A stretch of 64,000 nt of DNA from Leadbetterella sp964563435 (GTDB lineage Bacteria > Bacteroidota > Bacteroidia > Cytophagales > Spirosomataceae): contig CAZLXI010000024.1 of the NCBI GenBank assembly GCA_964563435.1, forward strand, positions 10,054-74,053. Direction: 5' to 3'. The position numbers were made by a program, and so were the translations under genes. Positions 1 to 7,980 of this stretch are shown piece after piece. The notes beneath the pieces are model-generated. The model was not told the DNA's origin. It saw only the letters and a list, made by a program, of their open reading frames with translations, and did no database searches. The number at the start of each line of letters is the position of its first letter. The stretch's first letter is position 1.

Positions 1-2
1 GC

Positions 3-545
3 GCTTTCGGTTACCGCGAAAGTTTTTTCAAACATGAGGGCAGGGATAAATACGTCATCCTGAATGTGAGCTTTAAGCTTTCCAAAAAACCGGAGATCAA
101 TATAGCTTACGGCGCCATCCGGCAAACCCTTGCGGAAATGGAAATAGATTATCCTACTATCCGTGACGTCAGCAATGCCGTTATCCGGATCCGCAAAAGC
201 AAGCTCCCCGACCCGGCAGAAACAGGAAACTCGGGCAGCTTCTTTAAAAATCCCGAAATCTCAAGAGAAGAATATCTTAAAGTAAGAGAAAAACATCCCG
301 ATATTCCGGGTTATGAAGTAAGTGAAGCCATCGTAAAAGTACCGGCCGGCTGGCTGATCGAACAGGCCGGCTGGAAGGGCAAACGCTTCGGCCAGGTGGG
401 TGTACATGACAAGCAGGCCCTGGTATTGGTCAACTTTGGCGGTGGGAAAGGGTCGGAGATTGCGGAGCTGGCAAACCGTATACAGACATCGGTTTCTGAA
501 AAATTTGGCATCAGCATTACACCCGAAGTAAATTTTATTAGCTAA
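3..545 (+). CDS. murB: UDP-N-acetylenolpyruvoylglucosamine reductase, C-terminal part (cut by window start)
   Basis: The reading frame is open from base 3, so the N-terminal FAD-binding half lies outside the window. The visible ~180 residues are the MurB C-terminal substrate-binding region. They begin with AFGYRESFFK, followed by the substrate-loop region with GSFFKNP and the AGWLIEQAGWKG segment; the chain ends at EVNFIS. MurB uses NADPH and FAD to reduce UDP-GlcNAc-enolpyruvate to UDP-MurNAc in cytoplasmic peptidoglycan synthesis. The GSFFKNP serine matches the family's proton donor and the conserved Glu is in the late TPEVNFI segment (family knowledge). A GTG at 66 could be mistaken for a start, but homology clearly extends upstream of it. 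The next gene starts 22 bases downstream on the same strand. Confidence 0.93.
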   Translation, partial: AFGYRESFFKHEGRDKYVILNVSFKLSKKPEINIAYGAIRQTLAEMEIDYPTIRDVSNAVIRIRKSKLPDPAETGNSGSFFKNPEISREEYLKVREKHPDIPGYEVSEAIVKVPAGWLIEQAGWKGKRFGQVGVHDKQALVLVNFGGGKGSEIAELANRIQTSVSEKFGISITPEVNFIS

Positions 546-567
546 CTTTACTCTAAAAGAACCGGAC

Positions 568-1167
568 ATGAACCTTATTCACGGATTATCAGACATTATA
601 CTGGCGCTGTCAGGTATTTACGTTTTCTTCCGATATATTAATCCTCTTGAGTTTTCTTCCACCGTTTTATGGGAATCTTTTATCCTGTCAGTGGTGGCAG
701 CCGCCACGTTTGGTGCCATCGGTTTCTTTGGCTTTGACAAGGCCATCCCTGTTTCCCGGTTTTTCCAGACCCTGGCTACCATCAACGGGGCCATCGGCCT
801 GGTAGGCGCCACGGCCGCCCTGGTTTCCGGCAGCGATCTTTCGCGCCGGGCAAGTTACGGCATCATTGCGCTGGGTTTCGTTTTTTTTGCCCTTTTCGAA
901 GTCTTCGATATTCGGCCCGTCTTCTTCTGGGTGCCGGTGATCTCCATGTCCGTTGTGCTGTTTCTCGGGCTTTTTGCGCTCATTAAAGGCAATTTCCGGG
1001 CAGGGCTATGGATCATTATCGGGGTAACTTTCTTTGCACTTGGCAGCTTCCGGAAAGAGCTTTTCGGCACAGCAGACTTTACCATCAGCCTGTATCACCT
1101 GCTTATGGCGGCTGGGGTTCTGAGCATAGGCATGGCTAATTCGGGTGCGGTTCTCGCACGTAGATAA
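568..1167 (+). CDS. polytopic membrane protein of unknown function
   Basis: This 199-residue protein is mostly hydrophobic, with about six predicted membrane helices (roughly residues 5-22, 38-56, 68-88, 98-112, 118-138, 142-160) and a final one near 175-195. Charged residues are few and fall in short loops such as SDLSRRAS. I recognise no family motif. It follows murB by 22 bases and is probably co-transcribed with it. No signal peptidase site is evident, so it is probably an inner-membrane protein. No function can be assigned from sequence. Confidence 0.75.
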   Translation: MNLIHGLSDIILALSGIYVFFRYINPLEFSSTVLWESFILSVVAAATFGAIGFFGFDKAIPVSRFFQTLATINGAIGLVGATAALVSGSDLSRRASYGIIALGFVFFALFEVFDIRPVFFWVPVISMSVVLFLGLFALIKGNFRAGLWIIIGVTFFALGSFRKELFGTADFTISLYHLLMAAGVLSIGMANSGAVLARR

Positions 1168-1280
1168 TCTGAATCCTGGATAAAAAATTATTTCTTTGGA
1201 GCTGCAAATCTTGCAGCTAAGATCCTTATTTTATTATCTTTATAAGAATCTGGCGGGCAAAAATATTAAAGATAAAAATT

Positions 1281-1303
1281 TTGTAACTAAAATATAGTTG
1301 CAA
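1281..1303. promoter_or_regulatory. palindromic operator candidate for hicAB
   Basis: TTGTAACTA (1281-1289) and TAGTTGCAA (1295-1303) form an inverted repeat with one mismatch and a 5-base spacer. It covers the -33 TTG of the hicA promoter candidate. HicB proteins with a ribbon-helix-helix tail commonly autorepress their operon, so this is the expected position for a HicB site. The palindrome is seen directly; the role is inferred. Confidence 0.5.
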
Positions 1304-1328
1304 AACCCACACAATAAACATAACTTTG
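1298..1328 (+). promoter_or_regulatory. Bacteroidota-type promoter candidate for hicAB
   Basis: TTG (1298-1300), a 20-base spacer, then TAACTTTG (1321-1328), matching the phylum consensus TTG-N19-TAnnTTTG. The -7 element ends only one base before the hicA ATG at 1330, which implies a leaderless or nearly leaderless mRNA if it is used. Confidence 0.5.
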
Positions 1329-1329
1329 T

Positions 1330-1575
1330 ATGAGCAAAATAGAAAAGCTGATTAACCGGCTGTATTCAAAACCCAAAGACTTTAGCTGGGAAGAAATGAA
1401 GAAGGTACTGAAACACTACCATTATGAGGAAATCAGTGCAGGCAGTACAGGCGGATCAAGGCGCCGGTTTATTAATCACAAAAATGTAGTGATCAGCCTG
1501 CATGAGCCTCATCCGCAGCGGATCCTGAAAAAGTATCAGCTGGATATTATTATTGATCATCTAAAAAATGAATAA
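1330..1575 (+). CDS. hicA: HicA-family toxin (mRNA interferase)
   Basis: An 81-residue protein with the HicA dsRNA-binding-like fold: an N-terminal helix region (KPKDFSWEEMKKVLKHYHY), a Gly/Ser turn GSTGGSRRRF at residues 39-47 and the C-terminal HPQRILKKYQLDIIIDHL helix. HicA toxins cut mRNA and are neutralised by the partner HicB. In the short E. coli-type HicA the turn carries the catalytic His (GSxH); here an Arg stands in that place and His50 follows a little later, as I recall for the longer HicA subfamily with a GSR turn. The start is fixed by the conserved LYSKPKDF N-terminus. The antitoxin gene begins two bases after this stop. Confidence 0.85.
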   Translation: MSKIEKLINRLYSKPKDFSWEEMKKVLKHYHYEEISAGSTGGSRRRFINHKNVVISLHEPHPQRILKKYQLDIIIDHLKNE

Positions 1576-1577
1576 AC

Positions 1578-1934
1578 ATGAAAAATTATCTGGAACACAA
1601 AAGTTATGTAGGTACTATTGAGTTTTCTGCCGAAGATAAAGTATTCTACGGGAAAGTTCAGGGAATTAATGACCTGATTACTTTTGAGGGCACTTCTGTA
1701 AGCGAGCTGGAAAATTCCTTCAAAGAGGCGGTAAATGACTACCTTGAGACCTGCAAAGCATCAGGCAAGGCTCCTGAAAAAAATTACAAAGGTGTATTTA
1801 ATGTGCGGGTTCCTCAGGAATTACATCAGCAGGCGGCTCTTTTGGCAGCCAAAACGGGCATTAATCTTAACGAAGTGGTAAAGAAGGCATTGTCATACAT
1901 GGTTCAGCATGAAAACATTTTAAAAGCCTGCTGA
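1578..1934 (+). CDS. hicB: HicB-family antitoxin
   Basis: A 118-residue two-domain antitoxin. Residues 1-60 form the degraded RNase-H-like HicB fold (YVGTIEFSAEDKVFYGKV, then the GTSVSELENSFKEAVNDYL helix), which binds the toxin. Residues ~75-112 (FNVRVPQELHQQAALLAAK and the following NEVVKKALSYMV) look like a ribbon-helix-helix DNA-binding domain. The order toxin-then-antitoxin with a two-base gap is the usual hicAB arrangement and indicates a single transcript. The RHH tail suits autoregulation through the palindrome at 1281-1303. Confidence 0.88.
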   Translation: MKNYLEHKSYVGTIEFSAEDKVFYGKVQGINDLITFEGTSVSELENSFKEAVNDYLETCKASGKAPEKNYKGVFNVRVPQELHQQAALLAAKTGINLNEVVKKALSYMVQHENILKAC

Positions 1935-2058
1935 TCTTTTGATGAGCGCGATACCGTAACCCGGACCGGTAAGCATAACTTTCCCTTCATGCCTGCCGGC
2001 AAATGGTAAGCCTGCGTCTTCACAGGACATCAACACTGGCCGAAAGAGCAAAAATCGC

Positions 2059-2088
2059 TTGTCAATTCCGATAAATCCTCTACCTTTG
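2059..2088 (+). promoter_or_regulatory. promoter of the TPP-riboswitch transcript
   Basis: TTG (2059-2061), exactly 19 bases, then TACCTTTG (2081-2088): a perfect match to the Bacteroidota promoter consensus. Transcription would begin about 5-8 bases downstream, just before the riboswitch P1 stem at 2099. Confidence 0.75.
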
Positions 2089-2098
2089 CATCGTAAAT

Positions 2099-2181
2099 CT
2101 CAAAAAGGGGTGCCTGAATATGACGGGCTGAGATCATACCCATTGAACCTGATGCGGATAGTACCGACGAAGGGATTTGAG
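2099..2181 (+). ncRNA. TPP riboswitch (THI element)
   Basis: The conserved THI-box blocks are present in order: GGGGTGCC (2107-2114), GGCTGAGA, a short ACCC segment, GAACCTGAT, GGATAGTACC and CGACGAAGGGA. The closing P1 helix pairs CTCAAA (2099-2104) with TTTGAG (2176-2181). It binds thiamin pyrophosphate. A compact hairpin, GAGCCG (2182-2187) with CGGCTC (2192-2197), follows at once and is the likely expression platform. The only downstream gene on this strand is the TonB-dependent receptor at 2365. Confidence 0.95.
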
Positions 2182-2197
2182 GAGCCGCTACCGGCTC
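2182..2197 (+). promoter_or_regulatory. hairpin directly after the TPP aptamer (possible expression platform)
   Basis: GAGCCG-CTAC-CGGCTC, a 6-bp stem with a 4-base loop that abuts the 3' arm of P1. It is followed by CATTTATTC, which is too broken to be a classic terminator U-tract. Whether it controls termination or is only a spacer is not clear. Confidence 0.35.
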
Positions 2198-2364
2198 TCA
2201 TTTATTCAATAGGGAACATCTTTTTGTAAACACCGGAACCTGCGGCCGACGGTCCGGATGTGCGCGATTAGTTTTGTTCCAAACCATAGTAAAACGAATA
2301 CAGGCATAAGCCCGAAGATTGTGTTTTGCTCCTTTAACTTCTTCGTAATGATTTAAAAATTGTT

Positions 2365-4587
2365 ATGAAAAAGAAATTTTTTCTCCAAACCTTAGTACTC
2401 TCGCTGGTACTTTTCCCGGCTTTTTCTCAAAAGCTCGACACGCTCCAAACGCTCAATGAGCTCATCGTGAAATCAACCCGTGCAAATGCGAAATCCGGGA
2501 TGGTATACACCAATGTGAGCCAGTCAGAGATCAAAAAGCTGAATGTGGGGCAGGACATGCCTTTTCTCCTGAACCAGCTGCCTTCAGTGGTAGTCACCTC
2601 CGATGCCGGAGCGGGTGTGGGCTATACCGGGATACGGATACGCGGCTCCGACCCTACCCGCATCAACGTGACCCTGAACGGGATTCCGTACAATGACTCT
2701 GAGTCGCAAGGGGTTTTCTGGGTAAATATGCCCGATTTTGCCTCCTCGGTGCAGAGTATACAGGTACAGCGCGGGGTGGGTACCTCTACCAACGGAGCCG
2801 GGGCTTTCGGTGCCAGCCTGAACGTCAATACGCTTCAGCTTAACCGGGAGGCCTTTGGGGAAGTCAATCTTTCGGGCGGTTCATTCAATACGTTCAAAAC
2901 CAACTTTATAGCCTCCTCCGGATTATTGAACGACCGCTTCGTTTTTGACGCCCGCCTGTCGAAGATCGGCTCTGACGGTTTTGTGGACAGGGCCTCGTCT
3001 GATCTCCAATCCTACTATCTTTCGGGCGGATATTACCACAAAAACACCATGATCCGTCTGAACCATTTTGCCGGCAAAGAAAGAACCTATCAGGCCTGGA
3101 ACGGCATTCCGCAGGCTTTGGCGAAAGGGGATATGGCAGGGCTGGATGCCTACATTGAGCGGAACTGGTACGATGAGGAGCATAAACAGGATTTACTGGC
3201 CCGGGGAAGAAAATACAATTATTACCATTATGAAAACGAAGTAGATAATTACGAGCAGTCGCACTGGCAATTGATCTCTTCGTTTCAACTGGGTCAAAAC
3301 TGGCGTTTTAACCCCACGCTTTTCTTCACCAAAGGGGATGGTTATTACGAGCAATTCAGGGAAAACGGCAGGCTCTCTGATTATAACCTCAGCCCCGTAA
3401 ACCTGGGCGGAGAGACCATCACCCGAACCGACCTTATCCGGAGAAAATACCTCGACAATTCATTCTACGGAGGGGTTTGGTCACTGGACTATGAGGGGTC
3501 GGGTACGCTGACAGGTACTCTGGGAGGAGGTTACAGCTACTATGACGGGGGCCACTTTGGGGAGGTCATCTGGGCAAAGTTTGCCTCTGACGGCAACATT
3601 AACCACCGGTATTATGACAATAACAGCACCAAGACCGACCTGAATTTCTACGGGAAGGCGTACTATAACTTCGCTCAAAACTGGAATGCTTATCTCGATT
3701 TGCAGTATCGTCGTGTAACATTTGACATGCTGGGTACAGGCGATGTATTACAACAGCTGAATTTTGCCAATACCTGGAATTTCTTTAACCCGAAAGTGGG
3801 CCTGACTTATGCTGTTTCCGATCATTCTTCGGTTTTTCTATCGTATGCCAAAGGTACGAAAGAGCCTAACCGTACCGATTTTGTGGATACCGCCCCTAAC
3901 GTACCGAACCCGGAAAAGCTGCATGATTTTGAGGCCGGATATAAGACGGGCGGCAGCAGATGGGCAGCGGAGGCCAATCTCTATTACATGAACTACCAGG
4001 ACCAACTGGTGCTTACCGGCCAGATTAACCAGGTAGGTGAAGCCATCCGTGTAAATGTGCCGAAAAGCTACCGGGCCGGTATCGAACTGCAGGTAGGCGG
4101 AAAAATCACCGATAAGCTATCTTTAAATGCCAACCTGGCACTGAGCCGGAATAAGATCAAAGAATTTACCTATACCGTAGCCAGTTCGGATGAAGTCCTG
4201 CCTGATGAAGTTACGCACTACCGGGATACTGATATTTCGTTTTCACCCAATGTTATCAGCGGCGGGAATATTACCTATCTGGTGGCTGAAGGCTTTAGCG
4301 TTTCGCTTTTGCCTAAATATGTAGGCAAACAATACCTTGACAACACGTCTTCAGAAGACAAAAAGCTCGACGGCTATTTTATTTCTGACCTGAATATATC
4401 GTTTACGCCCAAAGCCCAAAGGCTGAAGGACCTGAATTTTACATTGCTGGTCAACAATATCTTCAATAAGGAATATGAATCCAACGGCTACACCTATAGT
4501 TATATCTACGGCAGTAAGGTCACCGAGAATTTTGTATTTCCGCAGGCGGGGATCAATTTTCTGGCCGGGGTCAGGGTAAGGTTTTAA
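2365..4587 (+). CDS. TonB-dependent outer-membrane receptor, probably for thiamin or a thiamin phosphate
   Basis: A 740-residue protein with a signal peptide (residues 1-21, ending AFSQ). A plug domain follows at about 25-150 (GYTGIRIRGSDPTRINVTLNGIPYND, cut here at the family's RGSD/LNGIP landmarks; QRGVGTSTNGAGAFGASLNV), then a ~590-residue 22-strand barrel ending in F. There is no N-terminal CarboxypepD_reg or STN extension, unlike the SusC protein at 20414. Such receptors import ligands across the outer membrane using TonB energy. The substrate is inferred from the TPP riboswitch in the 270-base leader; TPP-controlled outer-membrane receptors are known in Bacteroidota. No other thi genes lie next to it, so it appears to be a stand-alone uptake gene. 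Confidence 0.88.
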   Translation: MKKKFFLQTLVLSLVLFPAFSQKLDTLQTLNELIVKSTRANAKSGMVYTNVSQSEIKKLNVGQDMPFLLNQLPSVVVTSDAGAGVGYTGIRIRGSDPTRINVTLNGIPYNDSESQGVFWVNMPDFASSVQSIQVQRGVGTSTNGAGAFGASLNVNTLQLNREAFGEVNLSGGSFNTFKTNFIASSGLLNDRFVFDARLSKIGSDGFVDRASSDLQSYYLSGGYYHKNTMIRLNHFAGKERTYQAWNGIPQALAKGDMAGLDAYIERNWYDEEHKQDLLARGRKYNYYHYENEVDNYEQSHWQLISSFQLGQNWRFNPTLFFTKGDGYYEQFRENGRLSDYNLSPVNLGGETITRTDLIRRKYLDNSFYGGVWSLDYEGSGTLTGTLGGGYSYYDGGHFGEVIWAKFASDGNINHRYYDNNSTKTDLNFYGKAYYNFAQNWNAYLDLQYRRVTFDMLGTGDVLQQLNFANTWNFFNPKVGLTYAVSDHSSVFLSYAKGTKEPNRTDFVDTAPNVPNPEKLHDFEAGYKTGGSRWAAEANLYYMNYQDQLVLTGQINQVGEAIRVNVPKSYRAGIELQVGGKITDKLSLNANLALSRNKIKEFTYTVASSDEVLPDEVTHYRDTDISFSPNVISGGNITYLVAEGFSVSLLPKYVGKQYLDNTSSEDKKLDGYFISDLNISFTPKAQRLKDLNFTLLVNNIFNKEYESNGYTYSYIYGSKVTENFVFPQAGINFLAGVRVRF

Positions 4588-4593
4588 TGACGG

Positions 4594-4625
4594 TTTTTGG
4601 GGCGTTGTATGCAACGCCCCAAAAA
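4594..4625. terminator. stem-loop after the TonB receptor
   Basis: A 14-bp perfect stem (TTTTTGGGGCGTTG with its complement) and a 4-base loop (TATG), starting six bases after the stop codon. The T-run is in the left arm and the A-run in the right arm, so it lacks the usual U-tail on this strand, but its position and stability support a terminator. Confidence 0.6.
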
Positions 4626-4680
4626 CAATCTCCACTCCATTTTCATCTATTCATTTGCCAATATAATCCTACAGCATTCC

Positions 4681-4707
4681 TTGTATTCAGCCAATTGCAT
4701 ATATTTG
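4681..4707 (+). promoter_or_regulatory. promoter candidate for the tricorn-like protease
   Basis: TTG (4681-4683), a 16-base spacer, then TATATTTG (4700-4707). The -7 element is good but the spacer is shorter than the consensus 19. It lies 25 bases before the ATG. Confidence 0.4.
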
Positions 4708-4732
4708 TAAAATGCAATAACCCAAAGTCAAT

Positions 4733-7700
4733 ATGTTATACCGACTATCTGTCATTCTGCTGATCTTCATCAGCCAAACCCTAAACGCTCAGATCTCGCC
4801 CAAATGGGCTCGTTATCCTTCGATTTCACCCGACGGAAATACTATAGTTTTTACTTACAAAGGTGATCTATATCGCGTTCCTTCGTCGGGTGGACAGGCC
4901 ACCCAGCTGACCTTTCATGAAGCGCACGACTATCAGCCGGTGTGGAGTCCGGACGGAAAACAGATCGCCTTTGCTTCGGACCGTTACGGCAATTTTGATG
5001 TTTTTATTATGAATGCCCAGGGCGGTGATGCCCTTCGGTTAACCTATCATTCCAACGATGAAACACCGTTCTCCTTCACTCCTGACGGGAAGGCCGTGGT
5101 ATTCGGCGGTGTACGCCAGGACCTGGCTTCCCACCGGCAATACCCCACCGCTTCCCAGCCCGAGCTCTACTCGGTGCCTGTGGCGGGCGGAAGAGTAGAT
5201 CAGCTCCTTTCTGTTCCGGCGGAGTACGCCCGGTATAGTAAAGACGGTCAGACCCTGATCTACCACGACAAGAAGGGCGGGGAAAACGAATGGCGTAAGT
5301 ACCAGAAATCGGCCATTGCACGTGACATCTGGACCTATGATACCAAAACAAAAAAACATACCAAAATCACGACACACTACGGCGAAAACCGCCAGCCGGT
5401 TTTTACGAACGGCGATAAAGACATCTACTACCTGAGCGAAGAGAATGGTACATTCAATATTCATAAGCTATCGCTGGTTAACCCTGCCCAAAACACCCGG
5501 ATAACCCAATTAAAGACCCACCCCGTCCGGTTCCTGAGCGCCTCAAACGACGGACTGCTGGCCTTCTCCTACGACGGCGAGCTCTACACTGTACGCGAGG
5601 GTCAGCAACCCAAAAAAGTAGAGATCACACTGTATACCCAAAAAATATCAAACAGTGATGGTTTCGCTGCTGTCAGCGGCGGAGTAAGCGACTTTTCGGT
5701 TTCTCCCGACGGAAAAGAGGTGGCTTTCATATCCCGCGGTGAGGTTTTTGTTTCGACGGTTGACGGGAAAATTACCAAGCGCGTTACCGGCACTCCGGAG
5801 CTGGAGCGTTTTGTGGAATTTGCCCCTGACGGAAAGTCGATCGTGTATGCCAGCGAGAGAGACGGCCGGTGGCAAATCTTCCAGTCAAAAAAGACCCGTA
5901 AGGAAGAACCCCTGTTTTACGCATCCACCCTCATCGAAGAATCTCCGCTGGTTAGCAACGCAAACGACAACTACCTGCCGAAGTTCTCCCCCGATGGCAA
6001 GAAGCTTGCTTTTGTGGAAAACCGCAGAACCCTTAAGGTACTGGATATAGCCACCGCCAAAACCATTACCCTTCTGACCCCCGAGCAGCTGTTTCACATG
6101 CGTGACGGTGACCAGTATTTCGAATGGAGCCCTGACAGCAAATGGCTGCTGGCCTCCTACCGGCCTACCATGGCAAACAGTGAAGTGGTGCTTCTGGATG
6201 CCGAAGGCAAAAAGCCCATGGCTAACCTCACCCAAAGCGGCTACAACGACTATTCACCGAAATGGGTGAACGGCGGAAAGCAGATCTTGTGGTTCAGCAA
6301 CCGCCACGGCATGAAAGACCATGCCAGCAGCGGAGGCTCACAGGCCGATGTTTATACACTTTTTCTGACCCGGGAAGGCTGGGACAAATACAATCTCTCT
6401 AAAGACGATTTCACGCTTCTGAAAGAGCTGGAAAAAGCTAAAGAGCCCGCGAAGAAAGATACCTCGAAAAGCAAAGAAGTAGCCCCTATCGTGATTGACT
6501 GGGACGGCCTCAGTGACCGCAAAGCCCGGCTGACCATCCATTCTTCCTCACTGGGTGACGCCGTGCTGTCAAAAGACGGCGAAAAACTCTATTACCTGGC
6601 CCGTTTTGAAAAAGGCAGTAATTTGTGGAGTACGGATCTGCGTACGAAGGAAACCAAAATGGAAATCCCGCTGGATGGTATGGGCGGAAGCCTGGCCTGG
6701 GACAAAGACCAGAAAAATCTCTACCTCTTAAGCAGCGGCCGGCTCTCCAAAATCAACCCCGACAGCAAAAAGAGGGATGCTATTGCGGTAGATAGCGAAG
6801 TGAAATTTGACACCGAAGCAGAGCGGCGGCACTTGTTTGACCACGTTTGGCTCAGAACCAAAAAAATGTTCTATACCCCTGATATGCACGGTGCCGACTG
6901 GGATAAACTCAAGACCCAATATGCACGGTATGTTCCGCATATCGGAAACAGCTATGAATTTTCAGAGATGCTTTCAGAACTGCTGGGCGAGCTGAATGTA
7001 TCGCATGCCGGCGCCCGTTACAGCCGTTCAATACCCAACGGCGATGCAACGGCTTCCCTGGGTATCTTTATGGATTATCTCCATAAAGGTAACGGTATCC
7101 TGATCCGTGAAATTATTGCGCAGGGCCCGCTCGACAAAGCAGGACTGAACGTAAAACCCGGCCATATCATTGAGAAAATAGACGGCGAAACCATTGCGAC
7201 CGACAAAGACATCGCCATCTATCTGAACCGCAAAGCCGATAAATTTACGCTGCTGGAAATCCTCGACCCGAAAACAGGAACCCGCGAGCAGATAACCGTA
7301 AAACCTGTTTCCCTCGGTGCCGAAGGCCAGCTGCTGTACAAGCGTTGGGTGAAGAAAAACCAGGCCGAGGTAGACAGCCTCAGCAAAGGAACTCTCGGCT
7401 ATGTTCATATTGCCGGCATGAATGACGGCCAGTACCGGAATACCTACGAAGAAATGATGGGAAAATACGCCGATCGGAAAGGGGTGATCGTGGACACCAG
7501 ATTTAATGGCGGGGGCGACCTTGTTTCCGACCTCGCCATGTTTTTTACCGGTGACAAATTCCTGGATTATGCCACCAAAGACCGCTCTGTAGGTTATGAG
7601 CCCACCTTCCGCTGGACAAAGCCCACCCTTGCCATGTTTAATGAAGCTAACTACAGCGACGGCCATTGCTTCTCCTGCGGTTATACAGACCTCAAGATCG

Positions 7701-7939
7701 GGAAAACGGTAGGGATGCCGGTTCCAGGCACCTGCAGCTTTGCCGGCTGGGAAATGTTACCCGACGGAACCCGCTGGGGTGCCGTACCCATCTCTGCCAA
7801 AAACAAAGCGGGCCAGTGGCTGGAGAACAATGAAACCCAACCCACTTTCGCGGTCAAAAATGATCCGAAGCTGATCACGGAAGGCAAAGATCAGCAGTTG
7901 GAAAAGGCCATTGAGGAATTACTGAAAGATGTGAAATAA
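4733..7939 (+). CDS. tricorn-like S41 peptidase (TolB-type propeller + PDZ + protease domain)
   Basis: A 1068-residue exported protein with a signal peptide of ~20 residues (ends LNAQ). The N-terminal ~600 residues carry repeated PDG blades (SPDGNTIVF, SPDGKQIAF, SPDGKEVAF and similar), a WD40/TolB-like propeller. Residues ~690-770 are the tricorn core, with Ser757-His758 in the NVSHAG motif; a PDZ domain (~775-860) follows. The S41 C-terminal domain has VDTRFNGGGD and a SDG motif (Ser975) where tricorn's nucleophile is expected. Tricorn-type enzymes degrade oligopeptides; the signal peptide places this one in the periplasm. Length and order match the Bacteroidota exported tricorn family. It converges with the next gene across a perfect palindromic hairpin. 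Confidence 0.9.
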   Translation: MLYRLSVILLIFISQTLNAQISPKWARYPSISPDGNTIVFTYKGDLYRVPSSGGQATQLTFHEAHDYQPVWSPDGKQIAFASDRYGNFDVFIMNAQGGDALRLTYHSNDETPFSFTPDGKAVVFGGVRQDLASHRQYPTASQPELYSVPVAGGRVDQLLSVPAEYARYSKDGQTLIYHDKKGGENEWRKYQKSAIARDIWTYDTKTKKHTKITTHYGENRQPVFTNGDKDIYYLSEENGTFNIHKLSLVNPAQNTRITQLKTHPVRFLSASNDGLLAFSYDGELYTVREGQQPKKVEITLYTQKISNSDGFAAVSGGVSDFSVSPDGKEVAFISRGEVFVSTVDGKITKRVTGTPELERFVEFAPDGKSIVYASERDGRWQIFQSKKTRKEEPLFYASTLIEESPLVSNANDNYLPKFSPDGKKLAFVENRRTLKVLDIATAKTITLLTPEQLFHMRDGDQYFEWSPDSKWLLASYRPTMANSEVVLLDAEGKKPMANLTQSGYNDYSPKWVNGGKQILWFSNRHGMKDHASSGGSQADVYTLFLTREGWDKYNLSKDDFTLLKELEKAKEPAKKDTSKSKEVAPIVIDWDGLSDRKARLTIHSSSLGDAVLSKDGEKLYYLARFEKGSNLWSTDLRTKETKMEIPLDGMGGSLAWDKDQKNLYLLSSGRLSKINPDSKKRDAIAVDSEVKFDTEAERRHLFDHVWLRTKKMFYTPDMHGADWDKLKTQYARYVPHIGNSYEFSEMLSELLGELNVSHAGARYSRSIPNGDATASLGIFMDYLHKGNGILIREIIAQGPLDKAGLNVKPGHIIEKIDGETIATDKDIAIYLNRKADKFTLLEILDPKTGTREQITVKPVSLGAEGQLLYKRWVKKNQAEVDSLSKGTLGYVHIAGMNDGQYRNTYEEMMGKYADRKGVIVDTRFNGGGDLVSDLAMFFTGDKFLDYATKDRSVGYEPTFRWTKPTLAMFNEANYSDGHCFSCGYTDLKIGKTVGMPVPGTCSFAGWEMLPDGTRWGAVPISAKNKAGQWLENNETQPTFAVKNDPKLITEGKDQQLEKAIEELLKDVK

Positions 7940-7975
7940 AGCTGAGGGGCGCCGCTAGCGGCGCCCCTCAGCTTT
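7938..7975. terminator. bidirectional terminator-like perfect palindrome
   Basis: An 18-base perfect inverted repeat (AAAGCTGAGGGGCGCCGC and its complement) that starts inside the TAA of the tricorn gene and ends six bases before the convergent gene's stop. Very high GC in the centre, A/T at the outer ends. It can serve transcripts from both sides. Confidence 0.75.
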
Positions 7976-7980
7976 ACTTC

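Noticed and set aside
2269..2276. Second -7 box TAGTTTTG between riboswitch and receptor
   Set aside because: No TTG at the proper distance, and it would bypass the riboswitch; treated as chance.
7028..7666. 212-codon minus-strand open frame
   Set aside because: Shadow of the S41 protease domain, which contains the SH and SDG motifs on the plus strand.
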